NCBI GenBank assembly: GCA_037576195.1
Contig: CM075101.1
Location: forward strand, 6,448,001 to 6,512,000
From: Phytoseiulus persimilis
Taxonomy: Eukaryota; Arthropoda; Arachnida; Mesostigmata; Phytoseiidae
Direction of reading: 5' to 3'
DNA: 64,000 nt
The translations under genes were made by a program, and so were the position numbers. The notes below the pieces were generated by a model. That model did no database searches. It was not told the origin of the DNA and worked only from the letters and a program-made list of their open reading frames with translations. Of the stretch, positions 1 through 13,413 are shown piece after piece. The first letter of the stretch is position 1, and each line of letters opens with the position of its first letter.

Positions 1-3000
1 TCAGCTTCTGAGTGAGCATTGACTGTTCTCTGAGTCGTTGGCGAGGCTTTCGTTCGACCAGCCGTTGAATTCGTAGGACCGCCGCATAAAAAATACCTTC
101 GGAACAACGTCTGTTTCGACGACTTTAAATATTTGGCCGCCGCACTTGCCGTCTATGGAAGCCTCGCTTTCCTGCCCCGCTCGTTGGATCGTTGGTCCGG
201 CCTACGCCGGCCGCCGTTGTACTGCTGACCGACCGACCGACCGACCGATCTGCCAGACGGTCTCTCTATACATTTAACCTCGACCGCCTAAAAAATATTC
301 TCGCTCGCCCAGACAGGGCTGATGATGTTGTTTTTATGACCGAGCAGTGTTTAACCGGACCGGTCGACTGGATAGCCAATGAGTGCCGTTGTCGTCGGTG
401 TCGCTGTTGTCCTCCGATCTTCGGAGGGAGACGTTGAAGTAGGGCCTACGAACCGGCGCATAATTTCAGCAGCTCCAGGAATTCTTCGATAGCATAAGTT
501 GTCGGTTCGCGCTCCGGTCTCCTGGCAATGACTGCGATTTTGCTTATTATGCTGGGGCGGATTTGGCGCCATGAGCCAAGCTGTTCGCCGTTGAGCCACC
601 TGCAAACTACCGGTCGCTCGCCATTTAAAAGAGTTCGCTCGTGTGGCGCGCGAACTCCCTCCTCTGGGCGAGTGATCCGCCGCGGAACTCATCCAACTTT
701 TATCGCTGTCGTGCGGACATGTCTCAAAAGTCTCCGCAAACTCTGCAGGCGATAGAATCTTCATCGACTGACGACCTCATGATATCGGTCTGTGTAACCT
801 GCGGAGGAGTAGGGACGAGGCGAGGAAACGGACGTTCACTTCAAGACGAACGGATAAGGAACGAGAGGAAGGGCAATTAACATCCCGGTCGGAGTTTGAA
901 GAGTTGTCCGTTTGTGGTTTCAAGTTATGACCACACTTTAGAAACAGATCTTGGGCATTTTCTAACACGATAAGCTTTGTCGGTTGTCGTCGTTAACCTA
1001 AACATTCGCTTGGACCGTAGTGTCATTTGCTCGCATTCGCCGCGCTCAAAATGAGCGCAGTTACTTCAAGAAAACATTTGATTATGAATTGGGACCGTGA
1101 GAATCGAACACTCCTCAGCTTGAGAAGGCGCTCGGCGGCGGATTCCGTGCTGCTCGCAGTGTATACAAGATCGCAATTTCCATCGGGATTTTTGTCCATC
1201 ACCCTATCACGAGCGATCAGGGAATATGAACTGCTTCGGAATTGATTGGAAAATATACGACTCTGCCGGAGCGGAAAACGACGATAAACTTGAGACGGCT
1301 GCTCGGAGCGGGAAGAGTCCGCGGTTTTCAGTTTTTGAAATTCTCAGCCAAGAACCTCGTCAACAGATCCGTCGTCGTCGTTTGATCGCGAAAACGATGA
1401 TTTCGCCCGATACCAAAGGTCGCTGAGGAATGTCTGGTCCTCATCCATAGACAGCATATGGCTGCCCTTCACGGGCAAATCTCTATGACCCTGTAGAGGT
1501 TCAAAGAGTTCTGCGCGGTCGTCAGTTCAAGACAAAACTCGGCATTTATTCCAGCTGTGCCAAGGAAGGGAGCACCCGAAACCTATCCAGAGGTTTCTCC
1601 GTGTCCATTCTCCGTTTGACTTTCCGTCCTGTTTCTGGTCAGGCAACCTAGGAGATCGCTGCATATTTTGCGACGTCTCTACCAAGGCTGTTTTGAGCTC
1701 CTACCTGCAGTGGTCTCCGAAGAGCTTCTTCGATCGAGGGCACCTCCCAAGGCATCTCCACGAACTGCAAAAATCTTCAATTTTTATCCAAGTATTGACC
1801 GTTGACACAGCCGGTCCCGAGGCGGTATCGATGTTGGAGAACCAAGAGTTTTGCAGGTCATGAACAGAGAGCGAACTGAAGCTTATTCGACTCATTATAG
1901 CGCGTGACCCTTTTTGGAGTCCAAGAGAGATCACTGCGTATTTCAAAACAGGAGCACAGGCGGCGGCTCGGGTGAGAATTTTTCACATTCTTGTAGCCGA
2001 ATATCTTTGATTTTCGACGGACCCGGCATTTCGTCTTCCTCGGTTCACCGACGACGAGTGAGTCACAATGCATTGCCAACACCGAAGACCAAACACGTCT
2101 TTACTCTCAAATATCTCGCGGACAACCCGGTCCGATTCCGAATTCCGTATCCTTCAATCGTGTTCGCGTATGCGTGCATGCGTGTGTCTCAAGCCGCCTG
2201 TCTGTGTTTGTGATGTCCATTGGCCGACACGAACAGTTCTTCTGTTGGGCTGCCTTTCAGTCTGCCTCCGCTTCCATGCTCACCTTAGTGAACCCGTCAG
2301 CAATATTCCCAGGCTTGGAATCAGGTCCCTGATTCAGATGATCGATGTGAGATATCAGGTCTATAAAGTCCGTGAAAGATGAATGATGTTGCGTATTTTC
2401 TGCTACAATCCAGACCACTCCGCTCTTCCAATCAGGGAAACCCGTTCCGATTCGGTTTCCGAGAAAAAAGCCTGAAAACTTCCTGTTCGGCTGGGACATC
2501 CCCAGGTAGTTCGTGGCACATGATCAACTCAATACGACGCTGAAGCTTCACACTCATGCACGCGCTCCGAATCCGGATAGAGGGACTCCGATCGGCTCGA
2601 TTAAGCTGTGGAAAATATGCGCGGAGAATAATGAGATCAATGCCAATGACGATGGATGCTAAGACGATACATGAGTGACTCAGCGCAACTCGCGGTTGGG
2701 ATGATCGCACTCAGTGCGCCGAGACAAAGTTATCCTGAGAAGGTTTCTCATACAAATAACGACTTTTGTCAACCGTTCGTCGTTCTGCGATGTTCAGTTC
2801 CGCAGCCCACATGAAGCTTCGCCGCCCGTTTGATGCTCCGTTTTGAGGCACAGCATCCAGTTAGTGTTCGCTCGCTGTATTTTGGGTTTTTTGTTATGAC
2901 TTCCTCGCTTGAGAGATTTTTAATAAAAGCGACAGCAATTCGAACGACGGTCGACATGTAACGTAATGAGCACAACTGAACGGTCGTCGAGGCCTGACGC

Positions 3001-5500
3001 CGCCACCGTTGCTGACACCGACAACTCCCGACCTCAGGCCGAAGTTCAGGTGCTCCACGATGAGGTTTCGTCTTCTGCTGTGGTTGTTCTAGATGATGAA
3101 ACAGAACAGATTTCAGCGGGTCCGTTGGGTTTTCTGGTGGCGGACACGACAAAGTTCTGCGACCCTCCCACACAGCGTCGCCGACGTCGTCGACAATGAT
3201 GATCACGGCAAGCGGACCGTGCCGATCGCTCCGATGACGCCGCTAACGAACTCTCCGCTGTCATTGTTGGGACAGAAATTAACAGCCGTAAACGCTGCGA
3301 CTCTCCTCCTGTTCCTTCTTTTGCTGCCGAGCGAGCCGACAGCTGAACGAAAACGGGCGTAACGATTTTTTCCTCGCAGTTCAAAAACCCGACGAATTCA
3401 CTCTCAAGAGACCTTTTCTGTTCAACGTGACAGGCCTTCTCCACAAAAACTCCTCCCGCCCGCGCACTAACTCTTTCGTCCAAGTTTTCGCTGCCCTGTT
3501 CCAAGCATTGTCTCGCAGCTCCTAGGCGATTGCAGGCAGTCTCGCGCATCTTTGAAGCTTGCGCTGTCGCCTCCGACAAAAGCCGACGGACTTCGCAGAC
3601 AAAAGAGGACATATTCAAGCAAGATTTCCTCTTCCAAGACCGAGATGAAGTTACCAGTATCGATCGGCGGCGATAACCAAGAAAAAAAACTCAATGTTTA
3701 CTCTTATTAGAGCAGCGAATGAATCATTTTGTGGAGAAGAAGAAAAAAACCCTTCATCGGTCGATCGTTCTCGATGATTAGCTGGCATCACCCATAAGAT
3801 TAGCTTCATTTACAAAAAGTCCGAAAAAAAACCGGCCCATCGGAGCACCCCTCGTAACATAAAACCGAATTGAGAATTTTTCAGAGCTGGGTCGAACTCC
3901 TTGCGGTCGGTTCTCGGGATCCTCGGTCAGCGAGATGCTCAATGGCTCTGTGTGGGAAACGTCAACCTAATGTCTTAATCAGTGCTCAGAGGGCGGAGTG
4001 CGTCAACTGTCAGGACTGTCATTATATTTCGTGTTTGGAAACTCTTGATTTCGAATGGGATTTTAATTCGACAAGCCAGTGGTCACATCACGCGTTCGAC
4101 AAGAGTCGGAGAAAAGCACAAATTCTCACCCCGTGACATCCTCGAACAAACGCACGAATGACCGCAGCGAGATTGGAAAATTACTTCTTGCCGCATGGGA
4201 AAAGCGCTTTCTGAAACTTCGTGCTCGTTGTTTTATGATGTTTGCTAAGCGTGAATATGCTCTTCGAACGCCAGGACAGGTTGCGGCCAAACCGACAGTT
4301 AGCGCCAGTCGGCCACGGGAAACATCTGAATGTTGCTTCCCTCGAACAACCCTTACTCGACACGAAGCTCTTGACAAATTCTCCAAGATTGTCATGCCCG
4401 TCTGGAGGAATCAGGAGAACAAAAGGGTTCACCGTCGCCTCCGAGCGGCCGAAACAACAAGTCAGTTCATGAAGTGAGAAACCGAATTGCTCCGCCTTGA
4501 GAAGAATTTGGCTGTTTCCATTCTCTCGAGAAGTCGATTTTCACATCGTCGACTCGGAGACCGACTTCGGTTGAGTCCACCGAACAGCGAGCAACTCTTT
4601 CCGAAGGCACTAAATTCAAGGCGAGTAGGATTCTCTCACAGGTTCGTTTGAGGGACAGGATGCGGTGTTACATAAGAGCGTCCAGCGGAAGCTCCACTGA
4701 CCTTGGAGACCTTACGAAGTGGGCAGGTGGGCTTTGATTTGTGATACTTCGAAGAGTGCTAACACCTGTGTGAGTGAGCGAGCGAGTGTCTCCATGTTGT
4801 GGATGTTGCGCCGCTGTTCAACTGTGACGACTCGCTGTGAAGAGAGAAGGGGTTCGCTCGAACAGTTCAAGTTCAGATCTCGGTGCAGATGCTTTCTGGC
4901 GCCAATCCAAATGATTTCTCGCATCGAGGGTCACAGAGGAGAACACTCTGACTTTGGAACTCGCCCCGCAGCATTAATCGCCTGTAATACACGTAGTTCA
5001 CAAGAGTCTTGGCAAGCGCAAAAACTCGGCTAGGGAAGATTTCGCCAAAGAGCTCGAGTATGCAGTGTCATCTTTTTTGCCATGAGAGAATTCGACTCTC
5101 AGAAAGATGCGGCTCGAGGAAGAGCCATGACATGACCAGCTAGAATGCACCCAGGCTTCTCGATGTTTTGAGCGCTCCCGCACTCTCAGCATTCTGCTCT
5201 GACTTCTCAGCAGCGCTCCGAGAACACGGCAAAAATGCTGGCGATTCGCGGGAGAGCAACGAAAGTTGTTGGCGAAACGATTAAAACCAACTCAAAAACA
5301 TAACTCTGTCGGAAAACGACTCCTCAGTCAAACGACTCGGAACTCGGTTTTGCGAGACCCCGATTCGACGACGAGTTAGAGATGCGCAGACTCGAACGCG
5401 ATAAAAGCTTGAGTGAACACGGAGATTTAGCGGAACTCCGCTACCCTGTACCGCGTATGCGGAGGAGTTCCGTTGCATCGAAAACACTTACGGGTAGGAT
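1..5500. other. No supported gene; intergenic-like
   Basis: Holds a GACC tandem repeat at 227-248 and several 60-190-codon frames on both strands (for example 1914-2213 + and 3046-3618 -) that are Arg/Ser/Cys-rich or have equally good overlapping rivals. No promoter pair, RNA gene or transposon recognised. Confidence 0.4.
227..248. repeat. GACC tetranucleotide microsatellite
   Basis: Five and a half perfect copies of GACC. Ordinary simple repeat. Confidence 0.9.
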
Positions 5501-5506
5501 ACGAGC

Positions 5507-5845
5507 TTGTTCCGTTCGCTTGTTCGGATAGCCTGCTGCAAGACCGAGCGGGAAGCCCTGCTCACAACGATATTCCTCGCCACAGTTCTCAGCACTCGAT
5601 TGGAACAAGCGGCCACACATGAGGCCGAGATCCCCCGGGAGTACGAGGAGCCTGGGGGTCAGCTTGGCGTCATGATTCGCCTGATGCGTGCTAGAGATGA
5701 GGGCGCGGCTAAACGCGAAGATCTAGTTGATTTCGGCACTAGACATTGGAGGAAGGATCGGAGACAAAGTCACTGGAACGCTCTGGAATTGAGGAGAGTC
5801 CCCCCAACGAGTACTCGAGGAACGGGATCGGAGCTAGGCTTTTGA
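5507..5845 (+). CDS. 112-codon open frame, possible exon
   Basis: Contains a protein-like centre (TEREALLTTIFLATVLSTRL, then EIPREYEEPGGQLGVMIRL) rich in Glu, Leu and Ala, and no long antisense frame overlaps it. The end becomes Arg-rich. A second frame over 5741-5851 (SLERSGIEESPPNEYSRNG ...) runs into a consensus gtgagt donor at 5852, so if an exon exists here its frame is unclear. No domain recognised. Confidence 0.22.
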   Translation: MFRSLVRIACCKTEREALLTTIFLATVLSTRLEQAATHEAEIPREYEEPGGQLGVMIRLMRARDEGAAKREDLVDFGTRHWRKDRRQSHWNALELRRVPPTSTRGTGSELGF

Positions 5846-5859
5846 AAATAACAGTGAGT

Positions 5860-8260
5860 CATGTCTTGTTGTGATCTGTAACCTCTTCAATGGGATGGAT
5901 CGACTTCATCCTTCGGATACTGGGCTGATAATCTCGGGAGCCAGAACGCCAGCATCATGCAACTTCCGCTGCTACTCGGTAAATCCATTCCCGCAACTGT
6001 TCATGGATCTATAGGATGGTGATTGATGGTAAATGGGAAATCCATCGCGCCCCGATGCTTACACATCATATAGAGAAGCCTTGGAAGAATAGTGGGAAGT
6101 TTAAAGGGAACAACTGGATGTCCTTCGCCGCGGAAGGGAATATCGTCGTGCTGCAATCAGAACTTAATTGATTCCAGTCGGGGTCAGCACTGTCTTCAAA
6201 TGGACGCTTCGTAACCCGAGCCAAAACCCCTGAACCATGCGATTGTCGAGTCTCTGAGCACACTGACGGACGTCATTTTCCAATGATGACGGAGTATGGA
6301 ATCTCGCTCTCCGAAATGTGAAGAGTCGCTGCCATTCTACGGTAGGAGTTGGGAACGGCGTTTTCTTTGACTGATGGACCTTATTTCCAGCTTTCTGCCC
6401 TGAAAGTGGAGAGCTTTTCCAACTGCTTCTAGTTCGCTTCTCTTCGAATTATCGAAAACAGAAACGGAAGGGCAGACTCTGGCGGCGGATTCAGCATCCA
6501 CGGGTAGCGCCAGAAAGCGACCGAGATGATGGTTCGACGTTGCTGTCAATGATCATACCTCCGCTAATAGCTCTCCGCTGGCGCCTGATGGTACTTCCAG
6601 AAGAAAAGGTGTTGACAGTCGAAATCGGGGAGGCCGCGCGAAAGGGAGGATCGAATACCGATGCTTTACCCAGTTCGCTAACCATTAATTCATCCGTTAC
6701 TCTTCCGTCAGCTCTTCCATGCTCATTGTTCAGTAATGCTCCCAGTGTAGATGGACTACTGCCGTTATTATCGTCGACTGTCACTACAAGTTTCGTCCAC
6801 GTCGGTGATAACGGCGGGACGATCATTCTTATCATTCTATTCATCGCTCGATGCAGGAAGGTTCTCAATGTAATTCCCCGCTAACTTCTCTTTTCGTGAG
6901 GCCTACATTTACGCGACACATGCTCGGTCAGAGTTATTGATTCATCGACACTGCGAGCTCTTGGATCGGCGGAATATTCTCGCATCCGATCGGTCAGAAG
7001 CTGCTGTCTTGCTCCGGATAAAATAGGGGAAAACTGGTGATCTCTTTCGACGTTTTCCGAAGCCGACACCAAAAACCATGGTTGTTTGCCGTCGCCGGAC
7101 ACGATCCTTACGCAGCATTATATGCGTACGATTCCGGAATCTCCGACAGAGGGATCTCGATTCACCGTGGTGTGATTCTGCTGCGGAACTGTGGTTGGGT
7201 GTGTCGAGCGTGGCAGAGCTGCGCTGCGCTGCGCCTGTCCCTGTGCGTGGGCGGGCCATAGGAGGGCCCGGACTCTCCCCCGCGACAGACATTCGCTCCG
7301 CAGAATTTCGTCCCAAACTACCAAAGCCGACTCCGCGCGCCACTGTGCGCGGAACGCTTCAAGTAGTCGAGCTGCTCGGCTGCACTCACGTCGTCTGCGG
7401 GGAGGCTTTGACTCCGCGCTGGTTTTGCCTTTGTGTTGGCCCAGCTCTACTAGACTTTGCTTCAGCTTGGCTCTTGACGTGCAGCCCGCCGCGCCGAATC
7501 CCTCCAGGAGCCGCGCGATGCTTGCTTTTGTCCGCATAATGCGGGTAAGAGTTGCGACGGACGGACAACGATGTTAGGGTGAAGTCCCCGGAACCGGGAG
7601 AACCGAACCTGGATTCGTCGAGATTCCACAACATCGATCCCAGGACGACCGCGGACGTCAGGAAGCTCCTGAACGTGTTGATTCCACTATTTCAAATCGC
7701 GAGAGGCCTTCGGCGCGATGTATCTTCTCAGCTGATCCCTTTCCGCACGAAGAAGTTGAACGTTTCCCGAGTTTCCGCATCAGAATCCGAGTTTCTGGCT
7801 ATTCGAAACTTTCGAGCTGTGAGAGATTGTCAGTGACACTCCGTTGACGACTACTTCACTTCGCGGCGGAGAGGGAAACGTTACAACACTGAACGACCGA
7901 CGACAACTAAGCGAACAGAGGCACTGACAAAAATCCCGAACAGTTCTTTGCTCGCTCGTTCGCCTCCTTGATTCGGCTTGAATCGATTAGTCTGAAAGAA
8001 TAGGGATGAGCGAAGACAAACCGAACGCCAGAAACGACGAAATCGTTCAGACAACTACCAACACTGAACTTCGTTGACGCGGAAATATGAAAACAGAGAG
8101 AGCTGGCGGCCAGGTTCATTGATCGGAAAAACCGGAGAGAAGACGCTCACTCGGAGTCATGAACAGATGGAGAGGATATGTTGAGGATTCGATTATTTGT
8201 CTTCGGTTTCTCTAGCGCCTCAGATACAGGACTGAACAAATCGAAGATTTCCTCTCCTCA
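5860..8260. other. No supported gene; intergenic-like
   Basis: Short frames on both strands with random composition; 6491-6868 (-) and 6540-6884 (+) overlap almost fully and are both mediocre. The 7100-7560 stretch is GC-rich with several overlapping frames, again without a deciding signal. Confidence 0.4.
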
Positions 8261-8263
8261 CAA

Positions 8264-8950
8264 GTGTGGGAATCGAGGCGTTCCCGAGGCCTGTCTCCGC
8301 GTTTCCAGCAACCAACGAGGATGGAAGCTAGAATGATTTTCGTTCCTCTCCGGGCGAGAATATTGGCTCCACAACTTTTCCATTGCGCGTCCGGATTCAC
8401 CCGCGGGCGCCCGCTGGACTGTTCGTCTCTTACGCCGTCTTTCGTGGCTGAACTTTTCAAAGTATTCGATTCGAGGTTGACGCAGCTTTTGCTTTCAAAC
8501 ATGCAACTTGTTTTCCTGTCAATTCAATCTGAGAACCTCTTTCTGCTTCGAGAAGTGAAGCCTCACGGACCGGGAGCTCCCTGCTCATCACAAATTCGTG
8601 TTCGATACAGTTTGCGCAGCGGTACCTCAGCGGCTCTAACTGACACAAGAAACTGTTCCGAATCACCAACGTCACATATATCTAGTACCCTTCCCAACAT
8701 GCAGTACGAAGCGCCCGATTTCCTCACGTTTTCTGGTAACTGGGAGTGCGTGTACATAGGTACACGAACGCTCTCAGCCGATGCCGCGGTGTTGCCCGCT
8801 CATATCTACACAGGAACTGTCCGCGACGAGGCTCCTATGAGAGCGGTGGAGAGTTTTGCGTATTATTTTGGGAATCAGTTGGCAGAGGATGGTAGAGGCG
8901 AATGGATCGATTTCGTCTGTATTCGATTGAGACCTGTAATCAAGGAGTGA
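8264..8950 (+). CDS. 228-codon open frame, product unknown
   Basis: Long uninterrupted frame. The N-terminal quarter is Arg-rich and looks non-coding. The rest is better: leucine-rich LTQLLLSNMQLVFLSIQ near the middle, then a C-terminal 80 residues with EAPDFLTFSGNWECVYIG and FAYYFGNQLAEDGRGEWIDF and few Arg. If coding, the true start is probably at one of the internal ATGs (for example near 8501 or 8700). No family is recognised. Short antisense frames overlap but are random-looking. Confidence 0.27.
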   Translation: MWESRRSRGLSPRFQQPTRMEARMIFVPLRARILAPQLFHCASGFTRGRPLDCSSLTPSFVAELFKVFDSRLTQLLLSNMQLVFLSIQSENLFLLREVKPHGPGAPCSSQIRVRYSLRSGTSAALTDTRNCSESPTSHISSTLPNMQYEAPDFLTFSGNWECVYIGTRTLSADAAVLPAHIYTGTVRDEAPMRAVESFAYYFGNQLAEDGRGEWIDFVCIRLRPVIKE

Positions 8951-8959
8951 ATCAATGAG

Positions 8960-11900
8960 GGACGTTGGCGAGTGAAGTTGAGTTTGTGATTTATCGGTCG
9001 TTTGATGCATCGGTTGCTTCTCTTCGGCTGTGCTCGCTTTCTAGCGTTGTTTCTCGGCCGATCAATCCGACTTGTCGGTGTGTTGCCATCATCGAAGTCC
9101 CACGGCTCCATCAAACGCGAGACGGCAACTGGGAGAAAAGGCATTCGTTCTTTGGCTTCGCCTCACGGGGGCGTCTGTTGGAAATATCTCGGCCATTCCG
9201 TTTGTTTTGTGGCTCCGTACGCTGTTTTCCAATTCATCGCTAGCTTCATAATTGCTCGATGGTGGAGTTGAACCGCAGGAGCGAAGGGTTCTGAGCGTCG
9301 AATGAGGAAAATTATGAAATAAATCATGGGCGTAAGCTTTGAACAGTGGTTCTCAGTGATGGCTCGCCGCTCGATCCGCCGGTTTGCCGCAGGAGATCGT
9401 TCGCTTCGGCCGTGTGTATCAGATGACGTTGGCTCATTTAAACGGCATTTCATCTGAAAGCGTTCTCGAACCGATATCTTGGAATGAAATAAATAACGAA
9501 TATGATCAAACTTCGCGGCTACCGGTTTCAGTGTGCGTTCCGCCGCCTGTTTGTGTGTGTAACGTCCATGTGTGTAAGAGCATCTCGGGTCCAAGCATGC
9601 TCGTCGGGGCAGACCCAGCGATTCAAGCATTTACCATCTATTGCCGGTATTCGAATAATTACTAAATGCGAACCGAAATCATATGAAACGTCGAGATGAC
9701 GACGTCGCGACTTTACATCAAATCGTTTCCATCTCGCCATCGCTCTGCCACCTTCCCGAAACGGTTGACCTGAATAACGCTCGAAGAAACAATGAAACAG
9801 AGCTGAGAAGGTGCGAAACGCTTCTTGGGAGCTGGGCTCGCGAATCGGAGGCTCTTCGCAGTCTCGGTATCGTCGCCGGACCGACTCCGGTAGGAGTTTT
9901 CCGCATTCGCCGAGAACAACGCGCTAGCTGAACAAAACTTCAACACGAAATGGTTGAGAATATCGGAAGCCCAAGGTTCCGACGCGGAGACAATGCCGAA
10001 GCAAGATCAGAGCATAGGAAGCCAGGGACGGACGGCGATACAATGACATTACACGGAATTGCAATGCGTCTGGAGTGGGTAGTGTGAGAGCGTGTACAGC
10101 AATGTGTAATAAAAGAGGAAATTTTGAATTTCGTCGCTCCTGGGTTATCTGTGAACAGAAAGTGGTGTCCGTTCGGTCGTCATCGAGTTTTGTTCGCGGC
10201 GTTGTTCTTGTTCTTATTCTCTTCGATTGCCGCCATCGTCGTCGACTCCTGCATCTTCGACTGCACGATTCAATTCAAATTGAGAATGTTTTTGTGTCTC
10301 CTAGAGCAATAATTTACTTTGGAAATTCGCTTCCTCTCCTTCTTCTTCTTTGGCGACTCCGACTTTTACAGCGACGACGGATGCGCGAGGACATTGGGCT
10401 GCCACGGTGCCGCGCGAGGCCGGAACGCAACAACGATGATGATTGCTGAATATTTTCGTTCTTGTTGAGCGCTTAGGGCGCGTTTTTATTGTTCGCTGCA
10501 TGAAGGGAACTCGATTTTGCCTCAATTTTCGCCCAAGTGCTTCGGGATCGTTTGGAAAAATCGGTTCTCAGCGAGCGCGTGGAGAACCCTTCGTCGGACA
10601 TCCTACTCCGCGCGGATGATCCGGCTATCTTGGAGGCGGCAGATAATCTGTCGTCCGTACTGCTGATCATCGATTCGAGATTCACGAGAGTCGGAAAAAT
10701 GCATGATCCTTCCCTCTCAATGCATCACCGAAACCTCCTCCTACAGTATCGCAAATAATGAATCAAATCATGAAATCCTCACGCCCGGCATCTGCGCCTT
10801 GTGCGCAAAATAATAAGTGCACGTCGCCGCATCGTGTGCAGAGCGGTCCTCTTCTGCTTCGTTGTTGAAATGTGCAGAAACCCGGAGACGGAGAGTGAGA
10901 AACTTTTTGACCTCCTCAGCTTGGGGATTAGATCTCCCCATCGCGGATCCGTCTCCGGTAGAAACCACAGTCGTCGACGCGTTCTTCGCCGCCTCTATTG
11001 GAAGTGCTGAATACAGCCGTAGATATCAATGCAACAAGTCGGGATGTCGACGATCCTGATGATGCTGCTGACCGAGTCCGGTGTCTCAATAGGACTAGGT
11101 GTCAACAGCGAAGGCAACGACAACGAATATCTGTTGCCAACAAAATGAACGGCTCTCGGGGTGGTCGCTAAATCGAGCCGCCGATTGACAGACTGAAGCC
11201 CCGTGCGCTTTCCGCCCGTGTCCACGCGCTGTTTGTACGGAAAACCCCCCGAGTGATTCGAGGAAAAAAGGAATCTCCGCTACATCGACTCCGAAAGTCA
11301 TCGATCTGCCTATCAAGAATGTTTATCTGTGAATTTGCTCGTCCAGCCGCTCGTATTCACCGGCATTGGGCACAGCGCAAGGAGCGGTGGCGTGCGTTTC
11401 TTGTCAGTCAGAAGACTTTCAGCCGGCTTTTTTAATTTTTCAAACTCTCGCTCCCGTATCCAAGGAGCGTCTGGAAACGCATCCGTTGCCGATGCTCATG
11501 TCAAATCGAGCATTAGTTCTTCTGTGTCGTTCCGATATCATCTCTCTCGGAAATCGTCGACTTTTACCCACACCAGAAGCGGGCCCCTGTAAATGTCAAC
11601 GATTCCGCGAACGTTTTATCGTCTCCAGAGGTGACGAGCTTCAGAGTCGTAATGAATCACCCCGAACCATGCTTCTGAATGCGATTATCAAATAGTATCA
11701 ATTCGAACAACTTCGATGTTAATCGAACGGGAAACGCAGCTGACGGCTCGTCGATCCGCCAACCAGAGTGGTTGGAACTCCTGAGGCGAGTCCGCTTGTC
11801 GGTCGCAGATCCAGTGCTTCACGATCCTCGCACGTGAAGAGGACGACGCCAGGACGGATCGTAGAAGAACGCGTGCCAAGACACCATCAACAACCCGTCA

Positions 11901-13400
11901 ATGAGCTCCGTAGACAGACACAGTTACGGAGGGTTGGAATCCACGTAGCATTATCAAACACAGAAAGGAATATTAGAAGCGGTGCAAGACAACAAAGTTC
12001 CACGTTCTCGCCATCAATATCGCTTGAGGGGCTCGCCATTCTCTTTTTTCCTGCTCTCGCTCCGTCCATCTTCTCCGGATCACTCGCTGTCCGCTCATTG
12101 CTGGAAGGAATAATCGAAAACCAGAAACGAGAAACGAATATCACAGACAGACGCGGAGCATCGAAAAACCGAAGTGAACCGACAGGGCGCGGCTGCTGAA
12201 AGAGGAAGCTTTGAATTTTTCGTGAATTTCGCTCGGTGTGCTTTTTCTCGATTCTCCGATGTTTCATGTGCTCTCATTGACCAACGGCCAGGTGGGCATG
12301 GAGAAGAATACGGGGAGACAGGAGAAGCCGGGCTTCTCCCTAACGGTGCCTCGCGGACGACGTTTTACATAGGCGAACGTGATCGGCTGACTCCTCGATT
12401 CATTCTCCCCGCAGTTGTTCCACTAACTGCCGCCGCAGCTATTAATTTGTTAAACATCTCACAGAGCGGGTTGAGCCGCGGGCAGCCCGCAAATCATCTA
12501 CGGCAAGCTGCGTTCACCCGTCTCATGATCACGGTGTTGTTTTCCTGGCCGGCATGCCGTCCTGCCGACGTTGTTTGCGTGTCCTTCCACTCACTTGCGA
12601 CAAGATGCCGATGGAGTCGAACCGCCGCAAGCTTCGTCAAGAGCTCTTGCTGTTCCTTTCACTCGGAAACAACAAATATGATTAATTCCGAGCTAACTAT
12701 GTAGACTTTCGACGCTGCTCAACAGTGACGGCGTCAGTGTCGTGACCGCATCGACGGTAATTCCAGAAAACCGTGAATTTCGTTGGCGGTCAAGCAACAT
12801 GAGGAACCACGGCGCGACCGAGTGCCGAAAGAAAGAGTTTCTCGGGAATTTATTGCTGACAGCTGATTCCGGCGGCGAATATCTCGTTCAGAGTTGCCGG
12901 GGTATCCAGTCCGGCGAACATTAGAAACAGCAACCGCCTTCGAAACGAGTTAGCCACCCTTCTCCTGTTTGTTGTGTGCTGCTTCTTAATAAACGAAGCT
13001 CATTGCGAAGTAATTTTGATTTTTATCTCCGCTGACTCTGTAACAACATTTGCTTTCCCCTCTCCGCGCTCGTCGCGGTAGGAGTTCGTCCACGTCTTTT
13101 TTTCTACATCGTTCTTCGCGGACCAGTATTTGGTTGGACATTTTCTTCGGGGATTTCGGAGAGCATGAACCAAAATGTAGAACACGGCTGAGCAAGTTTC
13201 GCGATCTGCATGCCACAAAGATCAGCGGCAGAAATGAGGAATCGGTGGGGAAAATCGTCGAAGAACGAAACGTTGAATAAATGTGTGCCTGCGGAAAGAG
13301 AAAGACGAGTCGAGTGGGGAGCGCTGATAGGTGAAATCCAAAGAGAACACTGAGTCGGTCAGTCAAGTCACTCACTCAGCTCAGTCTACAAAAAGGCACA
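8960..13400. other. No supported gene; intergenic-like
   Basis: Nothing beyond short, mostly Arg/Ser-rich frames in all six frames. No splice-site pair or promoter that I would defend. Confidence 0.4.
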
Positions 13401-13413
13401 AATTGCAGGGTTC

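Noticed and set aside
1914-2213. 99-codon + frame with a gtgagt inside
   Set aside because: Partly protein-like, but frames on both strands overlap it and no partner exon could be found.
2194-2220. 27-base similarity to 9543-9569 (ccgcctg...gtccat), about 23 of 27 bases
   Set aside because: GT-rich low-complexity core; a match this good is not unlikely by chance in 64 kb, and the flanks do not match.
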